Positions 1-10,596 of a stretch of 64,000 nucleotides of DNA are shown here, piece after piece (positions within the stretch are counted from its first letter, which is position 1; every line of letters begins with the position of its first letter). Source of the DNA: Haberlea rhodopensis (Eukaryota; Streptophyta; Magnoliopsida; Lamiales; Gesneriaceae). The DNA lies in NCBI GenBank assembly GCA_907163345.1, contig CAJQUN010000003.1, positions 22,583,879 through 22,647,878 of the forward strand. The letters run 5' to 3'. The notes beneath the pieces are model-generated. The model saw nothing but the letters and a program-made list of their open reading frames with translations. It made no database searches and was not told the origin of the DNA. The translations under genes were made by a program, and so were the position numbers.

Positions 1-261
1 TTTTACTAACATCCCTGTTGCAAGAACCTGATTCTTGATGAATAAACTTAGACAGCACTTGGAATTTATTTTATTAGAATGACAAAAAATGAAAAACAGA
101 AACCCTTCAAAGTTCAAAGTTATTAGTTTGTTTCTGTAAGTCATTTTAAGCTGTGTAATGGCAAATAATTTTGATGTTATGACTTGTTTACCTAAAGAAC
201 ATTAGTGTCAGTGAGAAAAGACTCGGACTAAAAAGACCATGCTTGAAGACGAGCCTTTTAC

Positions 262-776
262 CTTGGATTTGGGCTATTTTTCACCATCTTTTTTCCATAC
301 TTCCTCCACTTGAATCCATCGTCCAGTATATCAATCTGTGACTTGGTTCTAAAAGCAACTTTGTCTCTGATTTCTTTCTTCTCTTTCCCACTTTCATTGT
401 CTCCTGATAACACCCAAAATCGTTTATTACACACGTTTAGCCGCAAGAAATGACATGATTTTTGTATGCTTTAAAACTACAGTTTTATTGCTAGCTTACT
501 GTTAATAATTCCTTCATCATGAAAATTGCTGCTGATACTAGTTCCAGTAGAGTTAACTACAGTATTGTTAGACATGAAGATTGGATTCTGCAGGTTACCA
601 TATCCTTCACTGGATGGAAAAAATTCTGGACCATTCTCGGTCCAGTCATTAAAGTCGAAGAATTCTGAAACCCCTAGGCCTGTCTCGTGGGAAAAAGTGA
701 AGCTCGCGGACGAGTTCTGTGAGGTGAAAATGGAACCTGGCGCATTTCTATCGGGATACATATCAGCCATGGTCAT
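262..776 (-). CDS. WRKY transcription factor, group IIc (WRKY50/51-like), 5' part
   Basis: A nuclear DNA-binding regulator; WRKY factors bind W-box promoters, usually in defence signalling. Two exons are visible on the minus strand. Exon 1 runs from the ATG at 776 to 500, with donor GTAAGC. Exon 2 runs from 403 to 262, with acceptor TTATCAG and donor GTAAAA, and the phase is preserved across the first intron. Exon 2 holds DDGFKWRKYGKK followed by SPNPR, so the heptad is the WRKYGKK variant known from group IIc members of the WRKY50/51/59 type. The second intron splits the codon after the NP pair (phase 2), the usual R-type WRKY intron position. The zinc-finger exon is not found between 1 and 261, so it must lie off the left edge. 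Family assignment is firm; orthology to WRKY50 or WRKY51 is inferred from the heptad and the short acidic N-terminus. Confidence 0.88.
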
Positions 777-1672
777 CTAGTGAAAGTGTGCATTTGTGTG
801 GATATATATATGCCAGCATGAGAGTTCAATGGAGGGTGTTCTTGTTTTTTCATTTTCTTGGTAAGCTTCCTATTGTGTGGAAAGAAGCTTCATGGTTGCT
901 GCAGATTATAGCTTATTAGTGGTGGCTAAGAACTTGGTGTTGGCCCCAGGAATTGCTTGACATGCGATCACAATTAAAAATTAAAAAGTTTTATATTTTA
1001 TATATTTATAAAGTCATCCAACCAATTAAATTTTCACCCGTTTCAGTAAAGGGGAAATTGGAAAGGTGTTGATCAAAAAAAAAATTTGAAAAGTTGGACA
1101 GGACTGTGGGGCATGTCAAGGATGACTTGAGGGTAGACTTGGTGAGTCTTGATTTGATCAACCTTTTCACAAAGGGGACAATAGACTACAAGTCAATTTA
1201 GTGATATTTTTAATTTGATATAATGTATTACTATAACCGAGACGTATAATTGGGAGAGAGCAGCTGTCTCTCAAAAAAAAAAAAAAATCATCCTAAAGAC
1301 TTTTTTTAAAAAAAAATTTATATTTTACTCATCAAAAATCACGTTTTGTCCACCTAAAATTATATTTTAATCCCTATAAAATATTTTTTTCCTCCATTCT
1401 TTGTTATTATTTTTTGTTCCCTAAAAAAAATTCTAAATTCACCCATGTTAAAACCAAGTATTCTAATCAAATGAATGATGGAACCAAAACCGAACTACTT
1501 GGATACAATTCCGTTTTCTAACTATACAATATATAAGGTATTTAAATTAATTGTTTAACAATTATATTTTAAAATATCGTTAATATTTATTTTTTATAAA
1601 AAAAGATAAAAATTTATATTAACTTATATAAATGAAGTAGTTTAACTATATAATATCTTAATTGAAGGTTAA
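777..1672. other. WRKY upstream region and spacer
   Basis: This is the 5' flank of the minus-strand WRKY gene and AT-rich spacer. A TA-rich run at about 800-812 is too close to the ATG for a confident TATA call. There are A-runs near 1268 and 1305. I see no other gene here. Confidence 0.5.
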
Positions 1673-2125
1673 TTTATGGTTTCGATTATTGTCCATGCGA
1701 TTCTGGTTACGGTTTCAATTTTTTAGTTTTAGAAACCATAACCAAACCGTAAGTCCACTCTTCGAGTATGATTTTGAATCGAAATCGGAAAAACGATTTC
1801 AGTTTTTATTTTTAGAGACGGTTCAGTTTCGATTCATGGTTCTCCAGAACCATGTCGAGTCTAGATGCATCCGATATTATAAATTAGAAAAGAGATGTGT
1901 ATATATTTTATGAAATATTGGGAATTTTATATATTTTTAAGCAATTCATTTTCGCCTTGAAGTGAAGTTTAGTGTAGACTTATATATATATTTTTAATAA
2001 CATTCTAACTCGAAAATCTGATGGTGTTTTTGTGGGATGGTGCGTGATTTTTACTACGATGGAATGGTTATGCGCATCTTCGTAAGAGAAATTCAAGTTA
2101 TGATTATTCTTGCCAAGAGTTTGTT

Positions 2126-2605
2126 GGGGGTGTCCATCGGTTCGGTTCGACCAAAATTTCGATTCATAATTTTAAAAGCGAAAATATAACCGAAATTGTT
2201 CGGTTCGGTTTCAATCGAACATTTTCGGTTCAGTTCGGTTCAGATAGATTTCGGTTTGAACCTTTTAAAAAAAAAAATTGGATGATTAGTCGAAGAAAAT
2301 GCAGCATAAATACACACTAATACATCATACATTAGACTCAAAAGGATTTTGAACATTTGACCTTTTAGTTCTAAACTTCTAAATTATTTTGAAACTATTA
2401 TTTCAAAAGTCGAGTTTAAAGGAGGCAACAAAATAAATTATATTATATTTGAAAATACGTAGTTAATTTACGAGTTCTTATTCATACGATCATGAGCAAA
2501 ACCATTTAAAAAAAATATAAACCATTAAAAAAAGTTCTAAAAATTAAACTTTTTTAAAAAATTTCGTTTTCTGCTTAGTTTGGTTAACCGTACCCTACAC
2601 ACCCC
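2126..2605. mobile_element. Non-autonomous TIR element rich in CGGTTCGGTT (hAT-like?)
   Basis: The ends are weakly inverted: GGGGTGT on the left and ACACCCC on the right. The left half is rich in TTCGGTT and the right end carries the complementary GGTTAACCGTA. Flanking octamers AGAGTTTG and AGAGTGTG may be a decayed target duplication. It has no coding capacity. The same element is at 5984-6469 in copy 2. Assignment to hAT is a guess from the end sequence. Confidence 0.4.
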
Positions 2606-2747
2606 AGAGTGTGCACTATGATAGGTCAAAGAGTCCACTATGGGATAGATTAAATTAATTGAATGGATAAAAATGACAAGATTATAATACAATCATAAAA
2701 AACACTATATACAATCATTACTATTCCTTTCAATAACATAAAATAAA

Positions 2748-3401
2748 TATTAGGTATCGTTCATACTAGCTTCTCACCACTGAACGTCTTTCGATTCTTG
2801 CAAAAACAAGTTAGAAAAAGAACAAAAGAGGAGAAGCAATATATCCTATAATCAACGTCAGAATATAACCAATCATTTACCACCGATGGCTCAAGTAAAC
2901 ACAATCATTCAAGCCAATGTCTCATATACAAACCAAGGCAAAGACCCGAAAGGTAATTCACCAAGATAACACCCTAACTCCAACCTTCACTGGTATAATC
3001 CACATAGGACTATAAATCTCTCAAGAACATATAGAGTATCTCACACAGAAGATGAAACACACATCAATCTAGGGTTTCAGAAGAGTGAGTGGTTTTGAAG
3101 ACGAAAGGAGACGAGTTCGTATATCAGTGATTATGGTTAACAGTGAGAGGACAACGTATATAAGGGATGAAAGGAACGACCCAGATTTAAGCAAGAAATG
3201 GACGGACACGATGCGAAGCAAGAAGCTTCCATAAATGGGCTTAAATCGGATAAACAATGTTGCAAATGGGCCAGGATCATCACAATACAACATTCTCCAC
3301 CTTGGTCCAATACCAATTCGTCTTACACATGGCTGGCACTTGTTTATCATCATTGCCATAATCTCTCCCAAATGTACCGAACACAAAATCACAAAGTAAA
3401 A
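2748..3401 (-). mobile_element. Copia LTR plus about 105 bp of internal sequence (copy 1 remnant)
   Basis: 2748-3292 is a 545 bp copy of the LTR at 6612-7156, with the same upstream ATAAA (2743-2747) that is the target duplication of the full element. The internal sequence next to it includes the polypurine tract (TTCTCCACCTT on the plus strand). It ends abruptly at 3401, where it is fused to LINE sequence. Confidence 0.85.
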
Positions 3402-3775
3402 GTTTCGATACCTAGGTTCTGTTATCCAAAAGGATGGAGAGATTGACAGCGACGTTAACCACAGGATTCAGGCTGGCTGATTGAAATGGAGAAACGCCAA
3501 CGGAGTTCTATGCGATCGTAATATCCCGCTGAAATTGAAGGGAAAGTTTTATAGAATCGCCGTTAGACCCGCAATGTTGTATGAGATGGAGTGTTGGGCA
3601 CCCAAGAGGAATCACATCCAAAAGATGAGTGTGACAGAGGTGCGTATGCTTCGTTAGATGTGCGATAAAATCAGAAAAGATAAAATAAGGAATGGAGATA
3701 TTCGAGCTGAAGTAGGTGTTCTTCATTGCCCTGTTTGTGAGGAAGGACAATCAGCACTCGAAAAGGTGCAAGTAA
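3400..3775 (+). pseudogene. RTE-type LINE reverse transcriptase C-terminal fragment
   Basis: Translated pieces give FRYLGSVIQKDGEID, then CDRNIPLKLKGKFYR, then the downstream MRMLRWMC-like block. These are the C-terminal conserved blocks of plant RTE-clade non-LTR reverse transcriptases. In this copy the sequence is interrupted: W to stop at the RWMC motif (3655-3657) and a stop just after the HRIQAG block. It is nearly identical to 23175-23560. 5'-truncated and non-functional. Confidence 0.8.
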
Positions 3776-4833
3776 ATTAAAAAAACCTATAAATTTTTTT
3801 GTTGCCAAGATGCTTAAAGAGTTCCCTTTAAACCAAGAAATTTTTTATAAACCCACTTGTGCCAGCGTATCCCTTTTTTCTTGTAAGCTATGCATCTTGT
3901 CATTAGGTCATGTGTTCAATTTTAAGTGGGCTATTTTTGAAAGCAATGACAACCAATACAAGGGAGGGGACTAGATTAAGACTTCTTGATAGCTCAAAAG
4001 ACAACGGATTACAAGAACTACGAAGCGTATGAAAATTACCACCACCGGTACTTTCTTAGGGTTTATGAAAAGTATTTGAATAAGGGAAGTAAACTCTATC
4101 CTTTGATCCGTTCAGTTTATATCTAGATCTCGGATATGGGTATTAAGCTTGTATTTTATTAGGAGTTGACAGAAAAATCCCACCCAGTTCATGCATCAAC
4201 ACGCACAAAAATATTCAATTATGGTTTTCTCGGAGTTGACAAACATTTATTCTCAGAGGCTTTATTGGCTAGAGTATTAGCAGCGGCAACAAACAATCAT
4301 GTATTCACTTGATTGTTCATTAAAACTTTTGAAAAATCAAATTTTCTTGGATATCACCCTTTTATCGGCCTATTAGATCGGCTATAGTTGCCTGATATTA
4401 TTCCCCCATATAATCTATAAACCATTAGATAGGTAAATTAAAACACTCCCTTATAATTTGAGTCATTAGATGGAATGAACTTTAAGTGAGAGGTCAATAT
4501 CATTCAATCACCCTACATTTAATTGGTACTCCATCTTGATGCCACATTTAAAAGCGATGTTTTTGAGACATTTAAGGGTTGTTTTTGAGACATTAAGGGC
4601 GATGTTTTTGGGACACGCTGCAACATGTATCTTTGTAATTTTTTTCTCAAAAAAAGTTTTATATTGCGATAGTGTTCTATAAAGTGGAAAATTATCATAT
4701 AGCTAAACAAAACATGTAAGATAATCAAGAAAGCAATCTTCATACAGAAGCCGCAAAACAATAAAAACACAATTTATTCAAATTCAAACTTTCACCAAAC
4801 ACTGCACTAAGAAACACAGTAATGTTTGCTTTA
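3776..4833. other. Spacer 3' of the LINE fragment and of the sHSP gene
   Basis: Duplicated in copy 2 (23575-24141 and 30921-31337). The part nearest the heat-shock gene is its 3' flank. I recognise no gene. 4434-4442 (TAAATTAAA) is the unoccupied counterpart of the MULE target site in copy 2. Confidence 0.6.
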
Positions 4834-5310
4834 TCAAGCAATATTAACTTCAATAGTTCTAGGTTTCTTCGGCTGCGGCGGCGCCAACTTCTCCACCGTC
4901 ACGCTCAGCACACCGTCCTGGCACACCGCCGTGATTTTGTCGGTATTCGCATTTTCTGGCAGCACGAATTTCCTCATGAGTTTTCCGATCCTTCTCTCCT
5001 TCCTAACATACTTTAACCCCTCCTTCTCATCCTCTGCTTTACGCTCACCACTAATTACCAAAACATTGTCATCTTCCACCTGCACATTAATATCGCCGGA
5101 CTTCAACCCAGGCATATCCATCTGAAAAACGTACGAATTTGGCCGCTCTATCACGTCCGCTGGAGTCGCTGTCATCGCTTCTACATCGCGCACGTAAGTT
5201 CTTCTAGGAGCGTCGCCTGCTTTGCAGTTGGGAGCTTCTGCTGAAGGATCCAGCATGTGGTGTAACGCATGGAGGAGCGGAGCTTCAAAACCTAGGAATC
5301 TCGAGTCCAT
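4834..5310 (-). CDS. Cytosolic class II small heat-shock protein (HSP20), copy 1
   Basis: An ATP-independent chaperone of 158 residues that forms oligomers and holds unfolding proteins in the cytosol during heat stress. The start MDSRFLGFEAPLLHALHHML is typical of class II sHSPs. The alpha-crystallin domain spans roughly residues 45-150. It starts near TPADVIERPNSYVFQMDMPG, contains the GVLSVTVEKL block with its terminal strand, and the tail is KPRTIEVNIA with an I-x-V motif. The gene is intronless, as usual for the class. A TATA box and a heat-shock element lie upstream at 5411-5461. The distal promoter is cut at 5540 by the duplication junction, about 225 bp above the ATG. It differs from the second copy by Met/Ile, Ser/Tyr and Glu/Val substitutions. 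Confidence 0.93.
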   Translation of the reverse strand: MDSRFLGFEAPLLHALHHMLDPSAEAPNCKAGDAPRRTYVRDVEAMTATPADVIERPNSYVFQMDMPGLKSGDINVQVEDDNVLVISGERKAEDEKEGLKYVRKERRIGKLMRKFVLPENANTDKITAVCQDGVLSVTVEKLAPPQPKKPRTIEVNIA

Positions 5311-5410
5311 TTGCTTCTTCAGGTATTTTGAATTTCAAAGTTCAGTATGTCTCGATTATTGAATGGATGTAAAAATTCGATTGCTGTAATTGGATGAGGG
5401 AGTTGTGTGA

Positions 5411-5461
5411 ATTTATAGGTCGGGTTGCAAGAAGAAGAAGAAGAATGGAGAAGTTTCGGGA
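5411..5461 (-). promoter_or_regulatory. sHSP copy 1 core promoter: TATA box and heat-shock element
   Basis: On the minus strand TATAAAT is at 5411-5417, about 100 bp above the ATG. At 5450-5461 GAAGTTTCGGGA gives the alternating GAA-nn-TTC pattern of a heat-shock factor site; the third repeat is imperfect (GAC). Further GAA and TTC half-sites lie at 5430-5520. Confidence 0.6.
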
Positions 5462-5983
5462 CAGAAATTAGTTTCTTGACGCAGAAGAAGGAAGCGATTG
5501 GGGAGCTCTAGAAGCCTCTGGTTAGATCTTCCGTTTATGGTTTCGATTATTGTCCATGCGATTCTGATTATGGTTTCAATTTTTTAGTTTTAGAAACCAT
5601 AACCAAACCGTAAGTCCACTCTTCGAGTATGATTTTGAATCGAAATCGGAACAACGATTTCAGTTTTGATTTTTAGAGACGGTTCAGTTTCGATTCATGG
5701 TTCTCCAGAACCATGTCGAGTCTAGATGCATCCGATATTATAAATTAGAAAAGATGTGTATATATTTTATGAAATATTGGGAATTTTATATATTTTTAAG
5801 CAATTCATTTTCGCCTTGAAGTGAAGTTTAGTGTAGACTTATATATATTTTTTAATAACATTCTAACTCGAAAATCTGATGGTGTTTTTGTGGGATGATG
5901 CGTGATTTTTACTACGATGGAATGGTTATGCGCATCTTCGTAAGAGAAATTCAAGTTATGATTATACTTGCCAAGAGTTTGTT

Positions 5984-6469
5984 GGGGGTGTCCATCGGTT
6001 CGGTTCGACCGAAATTTCGATTCATAATTTTAAAAGCGAAAATATAACCGAAATTGTCCGGTTCGGTTTCAACCGAACATTTTCGGTTCAGTTCGGTTCG
6101 GTTCAGATAGATTTCGGTTTGAACCTTTTAAAAAAAAAAATTGGATGATTAGTCGAAGAAAATTCAGCATAGATACACACTAATACATCATACATTAGAC
6201 TCAAAAGGATTTTGAACATTTGACCTTTTAGTTCTAGACTTCTAAATTATTTTGAAACTATTATTTCAAAAGTCGAGTTTAAAGGAGGCAACAAAATGAA
6301 TTATATTATATTTGAAAATACGTAGTTAATTTACGAGTTCTTATTCATACGATCATGAGCAAAAACATTTTAAAAAAATATAAACCATTAAAAAAAAGTT
6401 CTAAAAATTAAACTTTTTTAAAAAAATTCGTTTTCTACTTGGTTTGGTTAACCGTACCCTACACACCCC
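5984..6469. mobile_element. Non-autonomous TIR element, copy 2
   Basis: Duplicate of the element at 2126-2605, with the same GGGGTGT-type ends and TTCGGTT-rich interior. It was duplicated with the block and is not an independent insertion. Confidence 0.4.
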
Positions 6470-6611
6470 AAAGTGTGCACTATGATAGGTCAAAGAGTCC
6501 ACTATGGGATAGATTAAATTAATTGAATGGATAAAAATGACAAGATTATAATACAATCATACAAAACACTATATACAATCATTACTATTCCTTTCAATAA
6601 CATAAAATAAA

Positions 6612-7156
6612 TATTAGGTATCGTTCATACTAGCTTCTCACCACTGAACGTCTTTCGATTCTTGCAAAAACAAGTTAAAAAAAGAACAAAAGAGGAGAAG
6701 CAATATATCCTATAATCAACGTTAGAATATAACCAATCATTTACCACCGATGTCTCAAGTAAACACAATCATTCAAGCCAGTGTCTCATATACAAACTAA
6801 GGCAAAGACCCGAAAGGTAATTCACCAAGATAACACCCTAACTCCAACCTTCACTAGTATAATCCACATAGGACTATAAATCTCTCAAGAACATATAGAT
6901 TATCTCACACAGAAGATGAAACACACATCAATCTAGGGTTTCAGAAGAGTGAGTGGTTTTGAAGACGAAAGGAGACGAGTTCGTATATCAGTGATTATGG
7001 TTAACAGTGAGAGGACAACGCATATAAGGGATGAAAGGAACGACCCAGATTTAAGCAAGAAATGGACGGACACGATGCGAAGCAAGAAGCTTCCAGAAAT
7101 GGGCTTAAATCGGATAAACAATGTTGCAAATGGGCCAGGATCATCACAATACAACA
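6612..7156 (-). repeat. 3' LTR of the minus-strand copia element
   Basis: On the plus strand it begins TATTAGGTATCG, where the partner LTR has TGTTAGG, and ends ACAATACAACA. The start has lost its terminal TG by a G-to-A change. The matching LTR remnant in copy 1 shares that change, so the change came before the duplication. Confidence 0.9.
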
Positions 7157-7491
7157 TTCTCCACCTTGGTCCAATACCAATTCGTCTTACACATGGCTGA
7201 CACTTGTTTATCATCATTGCCATAATCTCTCCCAAATGTACCGAACACAAAATCACAAAGTAAAATGAACTATCTGGAGAATATCACTTTTCCAACGCGT
7301 TATACCAAGCACACATCAAGATATAACTCAGACCATGATGAGCAAATCACATTAATCATTTGTATCAAAATTCGGATTTTTTAAACATGTTACACTTAGT
7401 TCCCATATTTGCAGGGTTAAATTCAAAAGGAATTTTTCAAGATGGACTATGCCTTTTGCAACAACATCTCGAATGAAATGAAATATAACAT

Positions 7492-9161
7492 CTAAATGTT
7501 TAGTTCTATCATGCAAACAGGATTTTTGCATAATTGGATACCGGACTGACTATCAGAATAAACAACAACATTACCTTCGAGAAAGTCAATTTCAGAGATT
7601 AAACCCTTTAACCAGATTGCTTCTTTTAATGCTTCAGTGACAACAACGTATTCAGGTTCAATAGTAGAAAGTGCAACTATATGAAGTAACTGAGCTTTCC
7701 AACTAATACATGATCCACACAAAGTGAACACATAAGATGTTGTTGATTTTCTATTGTCCTTATCATTTGCATAATTTGAATCCACATATCCTTTTAATTT
7801 AATACCTTCTTCACACTTAGAAACTTTAAACAAAGCTTCACCGAATGTTTCAAGTATCTAAGTAACTAGTTAACAGCATTCTAATGGATTATACCATGAT
7901 TAGACATGTACCTACTCAAGCAACTAACAACATATGCTATGTCCGGTCTAGTACTAACCATGAGATACATGACATATCATATAGCATTGGACTAAGGAAC
8001 ATTTGACATACAACTCAAACCATGTTCATTATTGGGAGACTGGTCTTTACTTAATAGGAAATGAGCAGCAAGAGGTACATTTACTGACTTGGCATTTGTC
8101 ATGGAGAATTTAATCAAAATATTTTCAACATAAGAAATCTGATTTAGAAAAATTGTAAAGGTTTTCCTATCCCTAACAATATTCATGCCTAAAATCCTGT
8201 TAGCATCACCTAGATATTTCATATCAAATTTGTTGCTTAGACAATGTTTAACATTATCAATAGACTTGATGCAAGGACTAATTAGAAGCATATCATCAAC
8301 ATATATCAATAAGAACACAGGAATCAAATCACTTTCTTTAAAATATAGACAATGATCATACTTACTTCTTTTGCAATTCAAAGATAGCATGCATTCGTCA
8401 AATTTTTTGTTCCATTGCCTAGGTGATTGCTTCAAGCCATACAAGGATTTTCTAAGTAAACAGACATGATCGGATTTCGCAGAATCAACATAACCATCAG
8501 GTTGCCTCATGTAAATGGTTTCAACCAAATCACCATGTAAAAAGGCAGTTTTCACATCCATTTGTTATAATTCGCAATCAAGCTGAGCAACTAAAGCAAG
8601 CATGATTCTAACAATTGTAAATTTTACTACTGGAGCAAAGATTTATGTATAATCTATCCCTTCTTTTTGAGTAAATCCCTTAGCCACTAACGTGGCTTTA
8701 AATCTAATAGCATCAGTTTCATTCTTAATTTTGAACAGCCATTTACAGTCCACAACCGAACAGTTTGGAGGTTTAGGCACAAGAGTCCAAGTTTTGTTAA
8801 CAAGCAGAGAATTCATTTCTTCATGCATCGCAATCAACCATTCAGCAAAATTTTCAGATTTCAAAGCTTCTAGATAAGACTTAGGTTCATTACTGTCAAT
8901 TGACTCAAATACACTAAAAGCATAGGAAGTCATGTGGAAATCATTAAACCTAGGTGGTTGTATAATGTTTCTTCGTTCCCTATCTCTAGCAAGTTGGTAA
9001 TCATTCACTTCGTCATGTTCACGCTCGGGTAAATCAACCAGTTCATTATGCACAGTACCTTCTTGATGTCTTTCAGGCAAGTCATCCACGTTGGGTTGAT
9101 TTCCAGGTATGATTACATGAGTGTCATTCAATTCAACCGTATTATCAAGCAGATGCTCCAC
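7492..9161 (-). pseudogene. Copia reverse transcriptase and RNase H remnants
   Basis: 9161-8643 holds the upstream RT region (WTLVPKP, CKWLFKIK, AKGFTQKEGIDYT). 8561-7992 carries MDVKTAFLHGDL, SLYGLKQSPRQW and the catalytic YVDDMLL. 7833-7492 is RNase H-like, with GYVDSNYANDKDNRKST and a terminal SDSQSGIQL. The three pieces are in order but separated by stops and a frameshift near 8570-8640 and by more damage near 7840-7990. Enzyme activity would have been reverse transcription of the element RNA; this copy cannot make it. Confidence 0.9.
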
Positions 9162-9174
9162 CTTATTAGGGGCG

Positions 9175-10548
9175 TGTTGAGCCTTAAACGCATGGTTGCG
9201 TTTAATACGGTAAATTATCCCCGATCAATCTTTGAGTTTTGATGATCAACAAAACTTGTGTTTGTTATACTAATACATCTACTTAGTGTGCAGATTAAGT
9301 GGTGTAAAGTTGATTGGAATGAAGGTTTTCAAGTGTGTGCAATCTGGCCCAGATCGCCCCAGGCGATGGTGATCATCGCCCCAGGCGATGGGTGCCAGGA
9401 GGGGCATCGCCACGCACATCGACAGAGGCGATGGCTAGGCGAGCACGCGAGACAGATCGCCCCAGGCGATGGTGATCAACGCCTGAGGCGATGGCAGCCA
9501 TTTGGACTTCGCCCCAGCACATCGACTGAAGCGACGCCGAGGCGTGGCGCGGGCATGCGCGCAGGAGATCGCCCGAGGCGATGGCAAGAACGCCTGAGGC
9601 GATGGGCAGGAACGCCTGAGGCGATGGGGAGATCGTTTGAGGCGATGCAAGAATTGAAGGTGCTGAAGCTACGGCCTTGATTTTAGCCATTGATCGCCTG
9701 AGGCGATCCAGTGATCGCCTGAGGCGATCTGTGCATTTTTGACCGTTGGAACGCGGCGATGGGTGATCGCCTGAGGCGATGGCTGAGGCGATCCAGGAGT
9801 GATTTCAGCCCTTTGAAGTGCAACGGCTAGTAGGAGCCTTGGAGGCCTTCTACACTATAAATATGGATGCTTTGGAGCATTTTGAAGCTAAGGAACAAGT
9901 CTACAACTCATACAAAGTGTTGATCAATTGTTGGTTCAAATTATATCATACTCTCCATACATTGTTGTTGTATTGGAGCTTGTGATTGTTTTCATTTGTT
10001 GAGTCTTGTTGTCTTCGTGTGAGTACACCGTGAAGGTGTTTCTGTTGGTTTAATTCATTGTAAAGGTCCTCCAACACCAAAGCAAGTTGGAAAATTGTAA
10101 AGTCGCCATCAAGTGAAGGTGGTGCAATTGTGTGGCTATCCTTGGAGCCCTTAAGGCCAAGAAGACTCGTGAAGAGTGTTGGTTGCTCGGGAAGAGCTTG
10201 TGTACTCGGGAAGAGTAGTGTGCTCGGGAAGAGCGTTGTAACTCGGGAAGAGTTGTGTTGTGGCTTACTTGGAGCCCTCAAGGCCAAGATCAATTATTCT
10301 AGTGGAACCTCGGTTGGAGGTTATCTAACCGGGAAGAGGAGACGTAGGCGATTCATCGCCGAACTTCTATAACAAATCTTTTTGTCATTTACCGCATTAT
10401 TTCATTTACGCATTTATTTATTTTATTGTTCATTTATCGATTGACTAAAGGCTTCCGCAAAGCGCAAAATATTTTTATTTTACAAACTCATTTTAAAAAG
10501 CTAAAGTAGCCAAGGAATCTCATTCACCCCCCCTCTTCGATTCCAACA
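9175..10548 (+). repeat. 5' LTR of the gag-only element
   Basis: Starts TGTTGAGCC and ends TTCCAACA. A GC-rich part (about 9350-9800) holds 13 copies of AGGCGAT, many in the palindromic form CGCCTGAGGCG. A likely promoter TATAAATA is at 9856-9863. A run of CTCGGGAAGAG repeats lies at about 10186-10255. Reading frames over this region are chance products of the repeats. Confidence 0.9.
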
Positions 10549-10596
10549 AGTGGTATCAGAGCCATTTGATTTTTGTTTTTAAATCAAAATCTTTTT

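Larger units (their letters stand above)
1673..5540. repeat. Tandem segmental duplication, copy 1 (shortened)
   Basis: Collinear with copy 2 in three blocks. 1673-3401 matches 5534-7265, 3400-4433 matches 23175-24141, and 4434-5540 matches 30921-32050. The match is near-identical by eye, with scattered substitutions and small indels. Two stretches of copy 2 are missing: 7266-23174, a deletion joined through AA, and the MULE, which was never present. Copy 1 also has about 93 bp near 4240-4330 that copy 2 has lost, and lacks about 25 bp near 3760 that copy 2 keeps. Confidence 0.9.

Noticed and set aside
800..812. TATA box for the WRKY gene
   Set aside because: Only about 25-35 bp above the ATG, which would leave almost no leader; the run is simple TA repeat.
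3069..3392. 107-codon minus-strand frame repeated at 6933
   Set aside because: Lies inside a copia LTR and is present only because the LTR was duplicated.
4826..5125. Plus-strand frames opposite the sHSP genes
   Set aside because: Antisense shadows of the minus-strand HSP20 coding sequence; same at 31330-31629.
9258..9680. Reading frames of 105-140 codons in the gag-only LTR
   Set aside because: They arise from AGGCGAT repeats, occur on both strands and recur identically in the other LTR.
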